Assembly: GCA_048498995.1 (NCBI GenBank)
Contig: JBEHWX010000081.1
Coordinates: forward strand, 1 to 27,396
Direction: 5' to 3'
From: JBEHWX01 sp048498995
GTDB taxonomy: Bacteria; Bacteroidota; Ignavibacteria; OLB7
Length of the DNA stretch: 27,396 nt
Part shown: piece after piece, positions 15,933 to 24,365 of the stretch
Layout: each line of letters starts with the position of its first letter
How positions within the stretch are numbered: position 1 is the stretch's first letter
Notes under the pieces: model-generated
What the model was told of the DNA's origin: nothing
What the model saw: the letters and a program-made list of their open reading frames with translations, nothing else
Databases searched by the model: none
Program-made: the position numbers and the translations under genes

Positions 15933-17377
15933 GCCATGGAACGATCAAGGAGCTCGTCGAGCTTCTTCCGCATCACGCGTTCACCGGCGCGGCCTCCGCG
16001 CGCCGCCGCGTCGTGAAGGGATACTCGACCGACAGCCGTTCTTTGACAACCGGGGAAGTGTTCATCGCCCTGCGCGGCGAGAGCTTCGACGGCCACGACT
16101 TCCTGGCCGCGGCCGGGGAGCGGGGGGCCGCGATGGCGATCGTCGACGCGCGGTGGCGCGAGCGCGGTGACGGGCCCGAGGGGCTGCCGCTGCTGGTGGT
16201 CGACGACACGCTCGAGGCTTACGGCCAGATCGCCGCGGCGCACCGCGACCGCTTCGCGATTCCGGTGATCGCCATCGCCGGCTCCAACGGCAAGACGACC
16301 ACCAAGGAGCTCGTCGCCGATCTGCTGGCGACCCGCTACCAGGTGCTCCGGACCGAGGGGAACCTGAACAACCTGATCGGCGTGCCGGCCACGATCCTCC
16401 GCATCGGCGCGGCGCACGAGGCCGCGGTGGTGGAGATCGGGACCAACACGCCGGGAGAGATCGAGCGGCTCTGCCGGATCCTGAAGCCGACGCACGGGCT
16501 GATCACGAACGTCGGACGCGAGCACCTGGAGCTGCTCGGCTCGATCGAGGGAGTGGCCGAGGAGGAAGGGGCGCTCTTCCGCTTTCTGGCCGCGTCCGGC
16601 GGCACCTCGTTCGTCAATCTGGACGACCCGCAGGTGGCGCGGCTCGGACGGCGCCTTGCCCGCCGCGTGACCTACGGACGCTCCCGCGCCGCCGACGTGC
16701 GCGGCACCGCCGGCCGGCTCGACGCCGACGGCGCGCCGTCGCTGACGATTCAGGATACGAGAAAGGGAACCGCGCCGGTGACCGTGCAGCTGAGGACGCC
16801 CGGCATCCACACGGCGCAGAACGCGCTGGCCGCCGCGGCCGTGGCGCTCTCGCTCAAGGTGACGCTCCGCTCGGTCGCGCGTGCTCTCGGGGAATTCCGC
16901 CCGCGCTCCTACGCCGCCGGCTACGCCCGCCTGGCGGTGGTGCGCGCCGCCGACGGGACCACGGTGCTCAACGACACGTACAACGCGAACCCCGATTCGG
17001 TGATCGCCGCGCTCAGAACGCTCGCGGCGATGCGCCCCGGCTCGGGAGGAAAGCGGATAGCGGTGCTGGCCGACATGAAGGAGCTGGGGAGCTCCTCGGC
17101 CGAGGAGCACGCCCGCGTCGGCCGCGAGCTGGTTGCGCTCGGCGCCGTCGATGCCGTCTACTTCCACGGCCGCGACATGCGCAAGGCATTCCTGGCCGCG
17201 CGCCAGGCCGATGCCGATGGCAGTGTCGAGACGGTCCACGTGGCCGACAAGGAGAAGCTGGCGCGCGCCATCGAGAAGCGCCTGGCGCCGGCCGACCTGA
17301 TCTTGGTGAAGGGATCGCGCTCGATGAAGATGGAGGAGATCGTGCGGCGAATCCTCGAGCGGACGCCGAACGACTGA
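15929..17377 (+). CDS. murF: UDP-MurNAc-pentapeptide synthetase MurF
   Basis: A 482-aa ATP-dependent ligase that adds D-Ala-D-Ala to the UDP-MurNAc-tripeptide. Visible features are GYSTDSRSLTTGEVFIALRGESFDGHDF in the N-terminal domain (read as separate conserved blocks around STDSR and GESFDGH), the P-loop IAGSNGKTTTK with K122, NLNNLIGVPATIL, EIGTNTPGEI, TNVGREHLE, and NDTYNANPDSV with VLADMKELG in the C-terminal domain. Length is slightly above the usual 450. ATG overlaps the murE stop (ATGA at 15929-15932). A small hairpin follows the stop at 17380-17398 before mraY. Confidence 0.97.
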   Translation: MSHGTIKELVELLPHHAFTGAASARRRVVKGYSTDSRSLTTGEVFIALRGESFDGHDFLAAAGERGAAMAIVDARWRERGDGPEGLPLLVVDDTLEAYGQIAAAHRDRFAIPVIAIAGSNGKTTTKELVADLLATRYQVLRTEGNLNNLIGVPATILRIGAAHEAAVVEIGTNTPGEIERLCRILKPTHGLITNVGREHLELLGSIEGVAEEEGALFRFLAASGGTSFVNLDDPQVARLGRRLARRVTYGRSRAADVRGTAGRLDADGAPSLTIQDTRKGTAPVTVQLRTPGIHTAQNALAAAAVALSLKVTLRSVARALGEFRPRSYAAGYARLAVVRAADGTTVLNDTYNANPDSVIAALRTLAAMRPGSGGKRIAVLADMKELGSSSAEEHARVGRELVALGAVDAVYFHGRDMRKAFLAARQADADGSVETVHVADKEKLARAIEKRLAPADLILVKGSRSMKMEEIVRRILERTPND

Positions 17378-17379
17378 TC

Positions 17380-17398
17380 CGAACGGTCGGTCCGTTCG
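17380..17398. repeat. Hairpin in the murF-mraY gap
   Basis: CGAACGG (17380-17386) pairs with CCGTTCG (17392-17398) around TCGGT, two bases after the murF stop codon. There is no T-run, so it may modulate or stabilise the message rather than terminate it. Confidence 0.5.
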
Positions 17399-17420
17399 AG
17401 CTCCGTGAAGCTCGCCCCGA

Positions 17421-18566
17421 ATGGCTCTGGCTACTGATTATATGCTCTACTATCTCGCTCTGTACATCGAGAGGGTCTTTCAGCCCCCGGGCTTCGGGCT
17501 CTTCCGGTTCGTGACCTTTCGCGCGGCCGCTGCGGCCATCAGCTCGCTGATTATCGCGCTCTGGGTCGGGCCGAGAATCATCAAGGCGCTCAAACGTCAT
17601 CAGATCGGCGAGCAGGGGAAGCGCGAGGCGCCGAAGAGCCACATGGCCAAGGCGGGAACGCCGACCATGGGAGGGCTCATCGTGCTCCTCTCGCTGGTGG
17701 TGCCGGCGCTCCTCTGGTGCGACATCAAAAGCGCCTACGTGATCCTGGCCCTGGTGGTGACCATCTTCCTCGGCGGCGTCGGCTTCCTCGACGACTACCT
17801 GAAGGTGGTCAAGAAGCTCCGGAAGGGATTGATCGGCCGCTACAAGATCGTCGGCCAGGTGTTCATCGGATTCGTGCTCGGCGGGACGATCTACTTCTTC
17901 CCGGAATGGTTCCCGGGTGATTTCGCGAGCATCAACACGTCGACCACGGTGCCGTTCATCAAGGACCGGCTGCTCGACTTCGGGATCTTCTATATCCCGA
18001 TCGTGATCTTCGTGCTGACGGCCACCTCGAACGCGGTGAACCTCACCGACGGACTCGACGGGCTGGCGATCGGGACGGTGAGCATCGTGGTGCTGGCCCT
18101 GGCGATCATCACGTATCTGTCCGGCAACGTGATGGTGGCCAAGTATCTGAGCATCCCGCATCTGCGCGGGGCCGACGAGCTGTCGATCTTCTGCGCCGCG
18201 CTCTTCGGCGCCGGGCTCGGCTTTCTCTGGTACAACTCCTATCCGGCGCAGGTGTTCATGGGGGATACCGGTTCGCTGGCGCTCGGCGGGGCCATCGGCA
18301 CGCTGATGATCCTGGTGAAGAAGGAGTACATGATCCCGGTTCTCGGCGGCGTGTTCTTTGCCGAAACCCTTTCGGTGATGGCGCAGGTGACCTACTTCAA
18401 GTATACGCGCAAGCGCTTCGGCGAGGGACGGCGGCTGCTGAAGATGGCGCCGCTGCATCATCATTTCGAGCTGAGCGGCTGGCCGGAGGCGAAGATCGTG
18501 ATGCGCTTCTACATCGTGGCCGGCCTTTTGGCGATCCTCGGGTTGACAACGTTGAAAGTCAGATAG
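17421..18566 (+). CDS. mraY: Phospho-MurNAc-pentapeptide transferase MraY
   Basis: A 381-aa integral membrane enzyme that transfers phospho-MurNAc-pentapeptide from UDP to undecaprenyl phosphate, forming lipid I. About ten hydrophobic segments are visible. Signatures are PKSHMAKAGTPTMGGL, the catalytic D124-D125 in FLDDYLK, N207-LTDGLDG with D210 and D213, FMGDTGSLALGG, and H346-HHFE in the cytoplasmic loop, all expected for Mg2+-dependent MraY. The first ATG at 17421 is given; MLYYLALYIERVF at 17442 resembles the usual MraY N-terminus and could be the true start, as neither has a clear Shine-Dalgarno. Length is slightly above the 360 of E. coli. Confidence 0.97.
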   Translation: MALATDYMLYYLALYIERVFQPPGFGLFRFVTFRAAAAAISSLIIALWVGPRIIKALKRHQIGEQGKREAPKSHMAKAGTPTMGGLIVLLSLVVPALLWCDIKSAYVILALVVTIFLGGVGFLDDYLKVVKKLRKGLIGRYKIVGQVFIGFVLGGTIYFFPEWFPGDFASINTSTTVPFIKDRLLDFGIFYIPIVIFVLTATSNAVNLTDGLDGLAIGTVSIVVLALAIITYLSGNVMVAKYLSIPHLRGADELSIFCAALFGAGLGFLWYNSYPAQVFMGDTGSLALGGAIGTLMILVKKEYMIPVLGGVFFAETLSVMAQVTYFKYTRKRFGEGRRLLKMAPLHHHFELSGWPEAKIVMRFYIVAGLLAILGLTTLKVR

Positions 18567-18582
18567 CAGAACGAGATGCCGC

Positions 18583-18601
18583 GGATGCATTCCGCATCCG
18601 A
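18583..18601. repeat. Hairpin in the mraY-murD gap
   Basis: CGGATGC and GCATCCG form a 7-bp stem around five bases, just before the chosen murD start at 18615. It would be inside the coding region if murD began at the upstream ATG 18576. No T-run. Confidence 0.45.
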
Positions 18602-18614
18602 CGGCGCACGAGAC

Positions 18615-19994
18615 ATGACAGAGAGCACCAGAACATATTCGATCATCGGGGCGGCGCGCTCCGGATTGGCCGTGGCAGAGTTGTTGCTACTAGAAGGCGC
18701 CCGGGTCTTCGTCAGCGACGCCAAGCCGGCCGAGTCGAGCGCCGCGGCCATCGCCGAGCTCGAACGGATCGGCGTCGACTACGAGTTCGGCGGCCATACC
18801 GATCGCGTGCTCGATGCCGACGTGATCGTGCTCTCCCCGGGCGTCCCCGATACGCTGCCGATCATCGAGCGCGCCCGCCAGCGGGGCATCGAGATCACCG
18901 GCGAGATCGAAGTGGCCTGGCGCCGATGCGCCGCGCCGGTGGTGGCGATCACCGGTACCAACGGCAAGACGACGACGACCGAACTGACCGGGTTCATCCT
19001 GCGCCGCGACCGGACCACCTTCGTGGCCGGCAACGTCGGCCTCCCCTTCAGCCGGATCGCCCGCGACGCCGACCGCCAGAGCGTCGTGGTGCTGGAGACG
19101 AGCTCCTTTCAGCTCGAACAGATCTCCACCTTCCGTCCCAGAATCGGCATGGTGCTCAATATCACGCCGGATCACATGGACCGCTACCCGTCACTCCGGG
19201 AATACGCCGAGGCGAAGTTCCGCGTCACGATGAATCAGGAGCCGTCGGATACGTTGATCTACAACGCCGACGACGCCACGCTCGGCCAGCTGCCGGAGCG
19301 GACGCGGGCCCGCGTGCTCGGGTTCTCCCTCCGCGACGAGCTCGAGGCCGGCGCCTTCCTGCGCGACGGCGCGCTCCACCTGCGGCTCGATCCGGGCTCG
19401 GAGGCCGAGCGGGTGATCGACGCGGACCAGATCAGGATCCGCGGCCCGCACAACCTGGCCAACGCCATGGCCGCCGCCCTCGGCGCCCGCGCCCTCGGCG
19501 TGCCGGTCGAGGTGATCGCCGGCGCGCTCCGGGAGTTCCCCGGCGTCCCACATCGCCTGGAGCCGGTGCGCGAGCTCGACGGCGTCCGCTGGGTGAACGA
19601 TTCCAAGGCGACCAACGTGGACTCCCTCTGGTACGCCCTCTCCAGTTTCACCGAGCCGGTGATCCTGATCGCCGGCGGACGGAGCAAGAAGAACATCTAC
19701 GATACGATACTCCCCCTTCTTCGCGAGCATGTCAAGTGCGTGATCCTGGTGGGAGAGGCCTCCGAGGAGATGGAGCGCGCCTTCGAGGGGGTGGCTCCGA
19801 CCCGCCGGGCCGGATGGAGCATGGAGGATGCCGTGGCGATGGCCCGCTCCATGGCCGATCCGGGGGACGTGGTGCTCCTTTCCCCGGCCTGCGCCAGCTT
19901 CGACATGTTCGACAACTACGAGCACCGCGGCGAGGTTTTCAAGAGCCTCGTGATGGCCCTCGGCACGGAGGAGAATGAGCGCGTCGAGCTCTGA
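18615..19994 (+). CDS. murD: UDP-MurNAc-L-Ala:D-Glu ligase MurD
   Basis: A 459-aa cytoplasmic ligase adding D-glutamate to UDP-MurNAc-L-Ala. The start ATG 18615 (MTESTRTYSIIGAARSG) is chosen because the Rossmann-like N-terminal domain begins right after it; two upstream in-frame ATGs (18576, 18585) overlap a hairpin and add non-conserved residues. Motifs: IIGAARSGLAVAELL, LSPGVPDTLPII, the ATP loop ITGTNGKTTTTE near 112-123, NVGLPFS, ETSSFQLEQI, NITPDHMDRY, FPGVPHRLE, VNDSKATNVDS, AGGRSKK and LLSPACASFDMFDNYEHRGE. The last 20 bp overlap ftsW, implying coupled translation. Confidence 0.96.
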   Translation: MTESTRTYSIIGAARSGLAVAELLLLEGARVFVSDAKPAESSAAAIAELERIGVDYEFGGHTDRVLDADVIVLSPGVPDTLPIIERARQRGIEITGEIEVAWRRCAAPVVAITGTNGKTTTTELTGFILRRDRTTFVAGNVGLPFSRIARDADRQSVVVLETSSFQLEQISTFRPRIGMVLNITPDHMDRYPSLREYAEAKFRVTMNQEPSDTLIYNADDATLGQLPERTRARVLGFSLRDELEAGAFLRDGALHLRLDPGSEAERVIDADQIRIRGPHNLANAMAAALGARALGVPVEVIAGALREFPGVPHRLEPVRELDGVRWVNDSKATNVDSLWYALSSFTEPVILIAGGRSKKNIYDTILPLLREHVKCVILVGEASEEMERAFEGVAPTRRAGWSMEDAVAMARSMADPGDVVLLSPACASFDMFDNYEHRGEVFKSLVMALGTEENERVEL

Positions 19995-21156
19995 TATCGG
20001 ACGTGGAAGGCGCGCCGGACAGATCGGTCACAACGACTGGTTCATCCTGCTGGCGGTGCTCGGGCTCCTCTTCTTCTCGGTGGCGTTCGTCTACTCCGCC
20101 TCGGCCGGGTTCGCCAACGCGAAGACCGGATCGGCCGAGACCTTCTTCTGGAGCCACGCCGCGCGCGTGCTGGCCGGCATCGTGGTGCTGCTGGTCTTCT
20201 CCAAGATCGACTATCACTGGCTGGAGAAGTGGTCGAAGCCGCTTCTGGTGGCCGCGATCGGGCTGCTGGTGTATGTGCTGCTCGACGGCACGCGGATGAA
20301 GGGAGCAACCCGTTGGGTGAACCTCGGGCCGATCTCCTTCCAGCCGTCGGAGCTGGCGAAGTTCGCCCTGCTGATGCACCTCGGGGTGATGATGGCCGAC
20401 AAGCGGGAGTATATCGGCGACTGGAAGTTCAGCTTCATGCCGATGATGTTCTGGATCGCGATCGTCTGCGGACTGATCGCCCTGCAGCCGAACCTCTCGA
20501 CCGCCTCGGTGATCTTCATGCTCGCCATGGGGCTCCTGTTCGTCGGACGGGTGAACCTGCTGCAGCTCGGATCGGTGATGGGGGTGGGGCTTGCCGGCGC
20601 GGCGCTCTACGCCGTCTCGGCCGAGTACCGGATGAAGCGAATCATGGCCTATGTGAGCATGCACTCCTCCGGGGGCGCCGACTCGGCCTCCGCCGGGAAC
20701 TATCAGCTCAACCAGGGACTGCTCGCCTTCGGCTCGGGAGGCTTCTTCGGCGTCGGCCCCGGGCAGAGCCGTCAGCGGCTCTTCGTGCCGGAGCCGTTCG
20801 GCGACTTCATCTACTCGATCATCGGCGAGGAGTACGGATTCCTCGGAACGCTCGCCATCCTCGCCGTCTTCGGCGTGATCGTCTGGCGGGGGCTGCTGGT
20901 GGCGCGCCAGGCGCCGGATGATCTCGGACGGAACCTGGCCGCGGGGATCTCCCTGACGATCGGCGTCTACGCGATCATCAATGCCTGCGTGACCACCGGC
21001 CTGGTGCCGACCACCGGCCTGCCGATGCCGTTCATCAGCTACGGCGGCACCTCGGTGCTCTTCAGCGCCGCCGCCGTCGGCGTGCTGCTGAACATCTCGC
21101 AGCACGCCAACGTGATGCCGCGCGAGCGCGCCGGACTGGCCCCGGCCACGGCCTGA
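19975..21156 (+). CDS. ftsW: SEDS-family septal glycosyltransferase FtsW
   Basis: A 393-aa polytopic membrane protein that polymerises septal glycan strands from lipid II together with FtsI. About ten TM segments are visible. SEDS signatures: GATRWVNLGPISFQPSELAK, VPEPFGDFIYSIIGEE, and the conserved C-terminal TTGLPMPFISYGGTS. RodA is the main alternative, but the place between murD and murC in a dcw cluster supports FtsW. GGAGG lies three bases before the ATG, inside the end of murD, which it overlaps by 20 bp. murG, normally next, is missing. Confidence 0.95.
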   Translation: MSASSSDIGRGRRAGQIGHNDWFILLAVLGLLFFSVAFVYSASAGFANAKTGSAETFFWSHAARVLAGIVVLLVFSKIDYHWLEKWSKPLLVAAIGLLVYVLLDGTRMKGATRWVNLGPISFQPSELAKFALLMHLGVMMADKREYIGDWKFSFMPMMFWIAIVCGLIALQPNLSTASVIFMLAMGLLFVGRVNLLQLGSVMGVGLAGAALYAVSAEYRMKRIMAYVSMHSSGGADSASAGNYQLNQGLLAFGSGGFFGVGPGQSRQRLFVPEPFGDFIYSIIGEEYGFLGTLAILAVFGVIVWRGLLVARQAPDDLGRNLAAGISLTIGVYAIINACVTTGLVPTTGLPMPFISYGGTSVLFSAAAVGVLLNISQHANVMPRERAGLAPATA

Positions 21157-21171
21157 GCGGCGGCTTCTTTG

Positions 21172-21219
21172 ACAATGTCGATCGCAGACAACATCGACCG
21201 CGGATAACGTCGACCGCGG
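21172..21219. repeat. 16-bp tandem repeat, three copies, after ftsW
   Basis: Units at 21172-21187, 21188-21203 and 21204-21219 follow the pattern ACAACATCGACCGCGG with a few substitutions; the last two differ at only two or three positions. It lies in the gap where murG would usually follow ftsW. Confidence 0.75.
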
Positions 21220-21290
21220 CGCGAGGCCGGCATGGCCGGCGACCGGCGGTGCCGGCGGCGGACGGATGAACCCTGTAGGGACGATTCGCT

Positions 21291-21830
21291 ATGCAGGAAG
21301 AAACCTTTAAGCAGAAGCTCGACATCTACTACCTGGCCACGATCGGGTACTGGGTCACGCTCGTCGCCTACGTCGCGATCAGCGGCACCATGACCGGCGA
21401 CCGGTTCGAGCTGATCTGGAAGGATCCGGTGGTCTATCTCCTCGGCGCCTTCGCCGTGATCGCGCTGCTGGCCCTCGCGTTCGTCGCGCTGGCCGATCGG
21501 ACGGTCGTCATCCGCGGACGCGAGCTCCTGTTCCGTACCCGCTTCAAGGAGCGGGTGCTGACGCCGGAGACGGTGGAGTGGATCGGCTTCCGCCGAGAGA
21601 CCCACGTGCGCGGGCGCTCCTTCCCGGTGGCCCGGATCAAGGTCGTCTCCCGCCGCCGCCCTCTCTGGCTGCGGACCGGTGGCTTCGAGCGGAGCATGGT
21701 GCTGGCGCGGACCCTCGTCGAGTGGTCGCGCGCCAACGGCGTCGAGCATCGCGTCGGCCGCCGCCCCAGATCCGGAGCGCGCCGCCGCGGTCCGGAGCGG
21801 GACGCCGATCGCCGCGCGCAGCGGGGCTGA
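21291..21830 (+). CDS. Two-TM protein of unknown function in the murG position
   Basis: A 179-aa protein I cannot name. Two hydrophobic segments (about 13-31 and 47-68) form a hairpin anchor, followed by a soluble region (about 69-150) with alternating beta strands and one final helix (RSMVLARTLVEWSRAN). This layout resembles bacterial PH-like membrane proteins (bPH2/YdbT type), but no motif proves it. The C-terminus is strongly basic (RRPRSGARRRGPERDADRR). It has no GT-B fold, GGxxGH or UDP-GlcNAc motif, so it is not MurG. It sits between ftsW and murC, with 134 bp of repeat-bearing DNA before and 208 bp after. A divisome or envelope role is inferred from position only. Confidence 0.7.
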   Translation: MQEETFKQKLDIYYLATIGYWVTLVAYVAISGTMTGDRFELIWKDPVVYLLGAFAVIALLALAFVALADRTVVIRGRELLFRTRFKERVLTPETVEWIGFRRETHVRGRSFPVARIKVVSRRRPLWLRTGGFERSMVLARTLVEWSRANGVEHRVGRRPRSGARRRGPERDADRRAQRG

Positions 21831-21916
21831 ACGCGGAGATCGATCAGGAAGGAAGCTCCGCTCGTCGGCGGACGGAGCGGGGGAAACGTGAGCGTATGAT
21901 CGACGGAAGAGGGTGG

Positions 21917-21950
21917 CGCGGAGCGTCGCTCCGCGGAGCATCGCTCCGCG
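21917..21950. repeat. Tandem overlapping palindromes CGCGGAGC-RTC-GCTCCGCG
   Basis: CGCGGAGC (21917-21924) pairs with GCTCCGCG (21928-21935) across GTC. The next palindrome (21932-21939 with 21943-21950, loop ATC) shares four bases with the first, giving a 15-bp period. GCTCCG...CGGAGC further upstream (near 21858-21880) is a related weaker copy. Confidence 0.75.
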
Positions 21951-21952
21951 GG

Positions 21953-21991
21953 CCGGATCCGTCAGCCGGATCCGTCAGCCGGATCCGTCAG
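21953..21991. repeat. 13-bp tandem repeat, three perfect copies
   Basis: CCGGATCCGTCAG occurs at 21953-21965, 21966-21978 and 21979-21991 without mismatch, followed by CCGG. The 13-bp period would shift the frame with each copy gained or lost, which supports a non-coding location before the murC GTG at 22039. Confidence 0.9.
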
Positions 21992-22038
21992 CCGGCGCAG
22001 AGGGCCGGCACTACGATATTCTTGGAGCAGGAGCGGAC

Positions 22039-23436
22039 GTGTTCAGAAGCATCCATAAGGTTCATTTCGTCGGCATCGGCGGCATCGGCATGTCGGGCAT
22101 CGCGGAGATCCTCCTCGATCAGGGATTCGCCGTCACCGGCAGCGACCTTGCCAAGAGCGACGTCACCGATCGCCTGGAGGAGCTCGGCGCGATCATCACC
22201 CGCGGGCACGAGGCCGAATGGGTCTCGAACGTCGACGTGGTGGTCTACTCCAGCGCCATCAACCCGGAGGAGAATCCGGAGACGGTGGAGGCGATGCGCC
22301 GGAAGATCCCGGTGATCCGCCGCGCCGAGATGCTCGCCGAGGTGACCCGGATGAAGTACGGCATCGCCGTGGCCGGCACGCATGGAAAAACCACGACCAC
22401 CTCGATGATCGGCCTGGTGCTGATCGAGGGAGGCGTCGACCCGACGGTGATCGTCGGCGGCAAGCTCTCCAGCCTCGGCGGCTCCAATGCCCGCCTCGGC
22501 CACGGCGAGTGGACCGTGGTGGAGGCCGACGAGTTCGACCGCTCCTTCCTGTCGCTGTCGCCGACGATCGCGGTGATCAACAACCTCGAGCGGGAGCATC
22601 TGGATATCTACTCCGGCCTGGACGACATCAAGCGCGCGTTCATCGAGTTCGCCAACAAGGTTCCCTTCTACGGCTTCGCCGCGCTCTGCCTGGACGAGCC
22701 GTCGCTGATGGACATCCTGCCGTCGCTCAAGAAGAAAGTGATCAGCTTCGGCTTCTCCCCGCAGTGCGACGTGCGCGCGGTGGACCTGTCGTTCCACGAG
22801 CGCTCCTCGACCTTCACCGTGGTCCGCCGCGGCGAAACGCTCGGGCAGGTGACCGTCGGCGTGCCGGGGGAGCACAACGTGAAGAACGCGCTCGGCGCCA
22901 TCACGGTGGGGCTGGAGGTCGGGGTCTCCTTCGAGGCGATCTGCCATGCCCTCGAGAAGTTCCACGGCGTCTACCGCCGCTTCGAGGTGAAGGGGGAGCA
23001 TGCCGGGGTGATGGTGATCGACGATTACGCGCATCATCCGACCGAGGTGCGCGCCACGCTCGACGCGATTCGTCGCGGGTGGAAGCGGAGGATCGTGGCG
23101 ATCTTCCAGCCGCATACCTACACCCGCACGCGGGACTTCCACGAGGATTTCGGCAAGTCGTTCCTGAATGCCGACGTGGCGATCGTCACCGACGTCTACC
23201 CGGCGCGGGAGCGTCCGATCCAGGGGATCGACGGCAGGCTGATCGCCGACGCGGCCGGGGACTTCGGCCACCGGAACGTGGTCTACGTGCCGGACAAGGC
23301 GGAGCTGGCCGACAAGGCGCTGGAGCTGATCCATCCCGGCGATATCGTGGTGACCATGGGCGCCGGCGATATCTGGAAGGTCGGCAACGACATCCTTCAG
23401 GGACTCGAGGCGCGCGAGGCGGTGGTCGAGGCATGA
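22039..23436 (+). CDS. murC: UDP-MurNAc:L-alanine ligase MurC
   Basis: A 465-aa cytoplasmic ligase adding L-Ala to UDP-MurNAc, the first peptide step. The start is GTG 22039 (FRSIHKVHFVGIGGIGMSG), preceded by AGGAG at five bases; the frame upstream is intergenic repeat. Motifs: VGIGGIGMSGIAE (UDP-binding), SSAINPEENPE, VAGTHGKTTTTSM with K117, EADEFDRSFL, NNLEREHLDIY, HNVKNALGAI, YRRFEVKG, VIDDYAHHPTEVRATL, FQPHTYTRTRDF, and MGAGDIWKVG. Length matches the family. It overlaps murB by ATGA (23433-23436), so the two are translationally coupled. Confidence 0.96.
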   Translation: MFRSIHKVHFVGIGGIGMSGIAEILLDQGFAVTGSDLAKSDVTDRLEELGAIITRGHEAEWVSNVDVVVYSSAINPEENPETVEAMRRKIPVIRRAEMLAEVTRMKYGIAVAGTHGKTTTTSMIGLVLIEGGVDPTVIVGGKLSSLGGSNARLGHGEWTVVEADEFDRSFLSLSPTIAVINNLEREHLDIYSGLDDIKRAFIEFANKVPFYGFAALCLDEPSLMDILPSLKKKVISFGFSPQCDVRAVDLSFHERSSTFTVVRRGETLGQVTVGVPGEHNVKNALGAITVGLEVGVSFEAICHALEKFHGVYRRFEVKGEHAGVMVIDDYAHHPTEVRATLDAIRRGWKRRIVAIFQPHTYTRTRDFHEDFGKSFLNADVAIVTDVYPARERPIQGIDGRLIADAAGDFGHRNVVYVPDKAELADKALELIHPGDIVVTMGAGDIWKVGNDILQGLEAREAVVEA

Positions 23437-24347
23437 TCGCTCTTGACGATATCCGGAGGGCGTTCAGCGGCAGGATCGCGATCCACGAGCCGCTGGCAAA
23501 GTACACGACCTTCCGGATCGGCGGCCCGGCCGATATCTATCTGGAGCCGCTCGACAAGGAGGACGCGCTCTCGCTGGTGCGCTACCTCCGACGCCAGCAG
23601 GTTCCCTATTTCCTGATGGGGAACGGAAGCAACATCCTCGTGGCCGACGAGGGGATCCGCGGGGCGGTGGTGAACCTGGAGGCCGGGTTCGGCTACGCGC
23701 GGCTCGAGGAGAACGGAACGATCACCGCCGGCGCGGGGATCCGCCTGGCGAAGTTCGTCGACTTCTGCATCTCGCACGGCCGCCAGGGAGCCGAGATGCT
23801 CGCCGGCATCCCCGGCACGCTCGGCGGCGCGGTGATCATGAACGCCGGCGCCTACGGCGGCGAGATCTCCGATCACATGCTCACCGTGGAGCTGATCCGC
23901 GGCGATCGTCTGGTGAAGATCACCAAGCAGGAAGGGGGGTTTGCCTACCGGACCTCCGGCCTCGAAGGGGATGTGATACTCGAGGCGACCTTCGACTATC
24001 CCTCCGGCGACGCGGCCACGATGAAGACGATGCGGCGCGAGACGATGCTCAAGCGGAACAACTCGCAGCCGGTCAAGTGGCCGAACGCCGGCAGCATCTT
24101 CAAGAATCCGCCCGGTACCTTCGCCGCGAAGCTGATTCAGGAGTGCGATCTGAAGGGGCGCCGCGTCGGCGACGCCGAGATCAGCGATCTGCACGCGAAC
24201 TTCATCATCAACCTCGGCGCGGCCACCGCGCACGATGTGCTGATGCTGATCGATATCGCGCGCGACGCGGTCAAGAGGAAGTTCGACATCGATCTCGAGC
24301 TGGAGATCAAGCCGGTCGGCTTCCAGCAGAGCAGCGTCGGCCGGTAG
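23433..24347 (+). CDS. murB: UDP-N-acetylenolpyruvoylglucosamine reductase MurB
   Basis: A 304-aa FAD- and NADPH-dependent reductase making UDP-MurNAc. It shows YTTFRIGGPADIYLEP and MGNGSNILVADEGIRG (FAD-binding), AGAGIRLAKFVDFC, MLAGIPGTLGGAVIMNAGAYGGE, the FAYRTS tyrosine loop and the catalytic Ser in AGSIFKNPPGTFAAKLI (about S221). The size and short Tyr loop fit the type II MurB of Gram-positives and many other phyla rather than the longer E. coli type I. Next to murC the two give consecutive steps of precursor synthesis. ATG overlaps the murC stop. Confidence 0.96.
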   Translation: MIALDDIRRAFSGRIAIHEPLAKYTTFRIGGPADIYLEPLDKEDALSLVRYLRRQQVPYFLMGNGSNILVADEGIRGAVVNLEAGFGYARLEENGTITAGAGIRLAKFVDFCISHGRQGAEMLAGIPGTLGGAVIMNAGAYGGEISDHMLTVELIRGDRLVKITKQEGGFAYRTSGLEGDVILEATFDYPSGDAATMKTMRRETMLKRNNSQPVKWPNAGSIFKNPPGTFAAKLIQECDLKGRRVGDAEISDLHANFIINLGAATAHDVLMLIDIARDAVKRKFDIDLELEIKPVGFQQSSVGR

Positions 24348-24365
24348 TGATGTCCCCGGCCGCGG

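Larger units (their letters stand above)
21831..22038. other. Repeat-rich gap before murC
   Basis: This 208-bp gap holds two overlapping palindromes (21917-21950), a 13-bp triple repeat (21953-21991) and a GGAG Shine-Dalgarno before the GTG start of murC. The murC frame stays open back to 21913, but the translated repeats (GSVSRIRQPDPSAG) look non-coding. Confidence 0.6.

Noticed and set aside
21169..21210. TTGACA at 21169-21174 as a promoter for the unknown gene
   Set aside because: No -10 element lies at a 16-18 bp distance, and the bases belong partly to the 16-bp tandem repeat.
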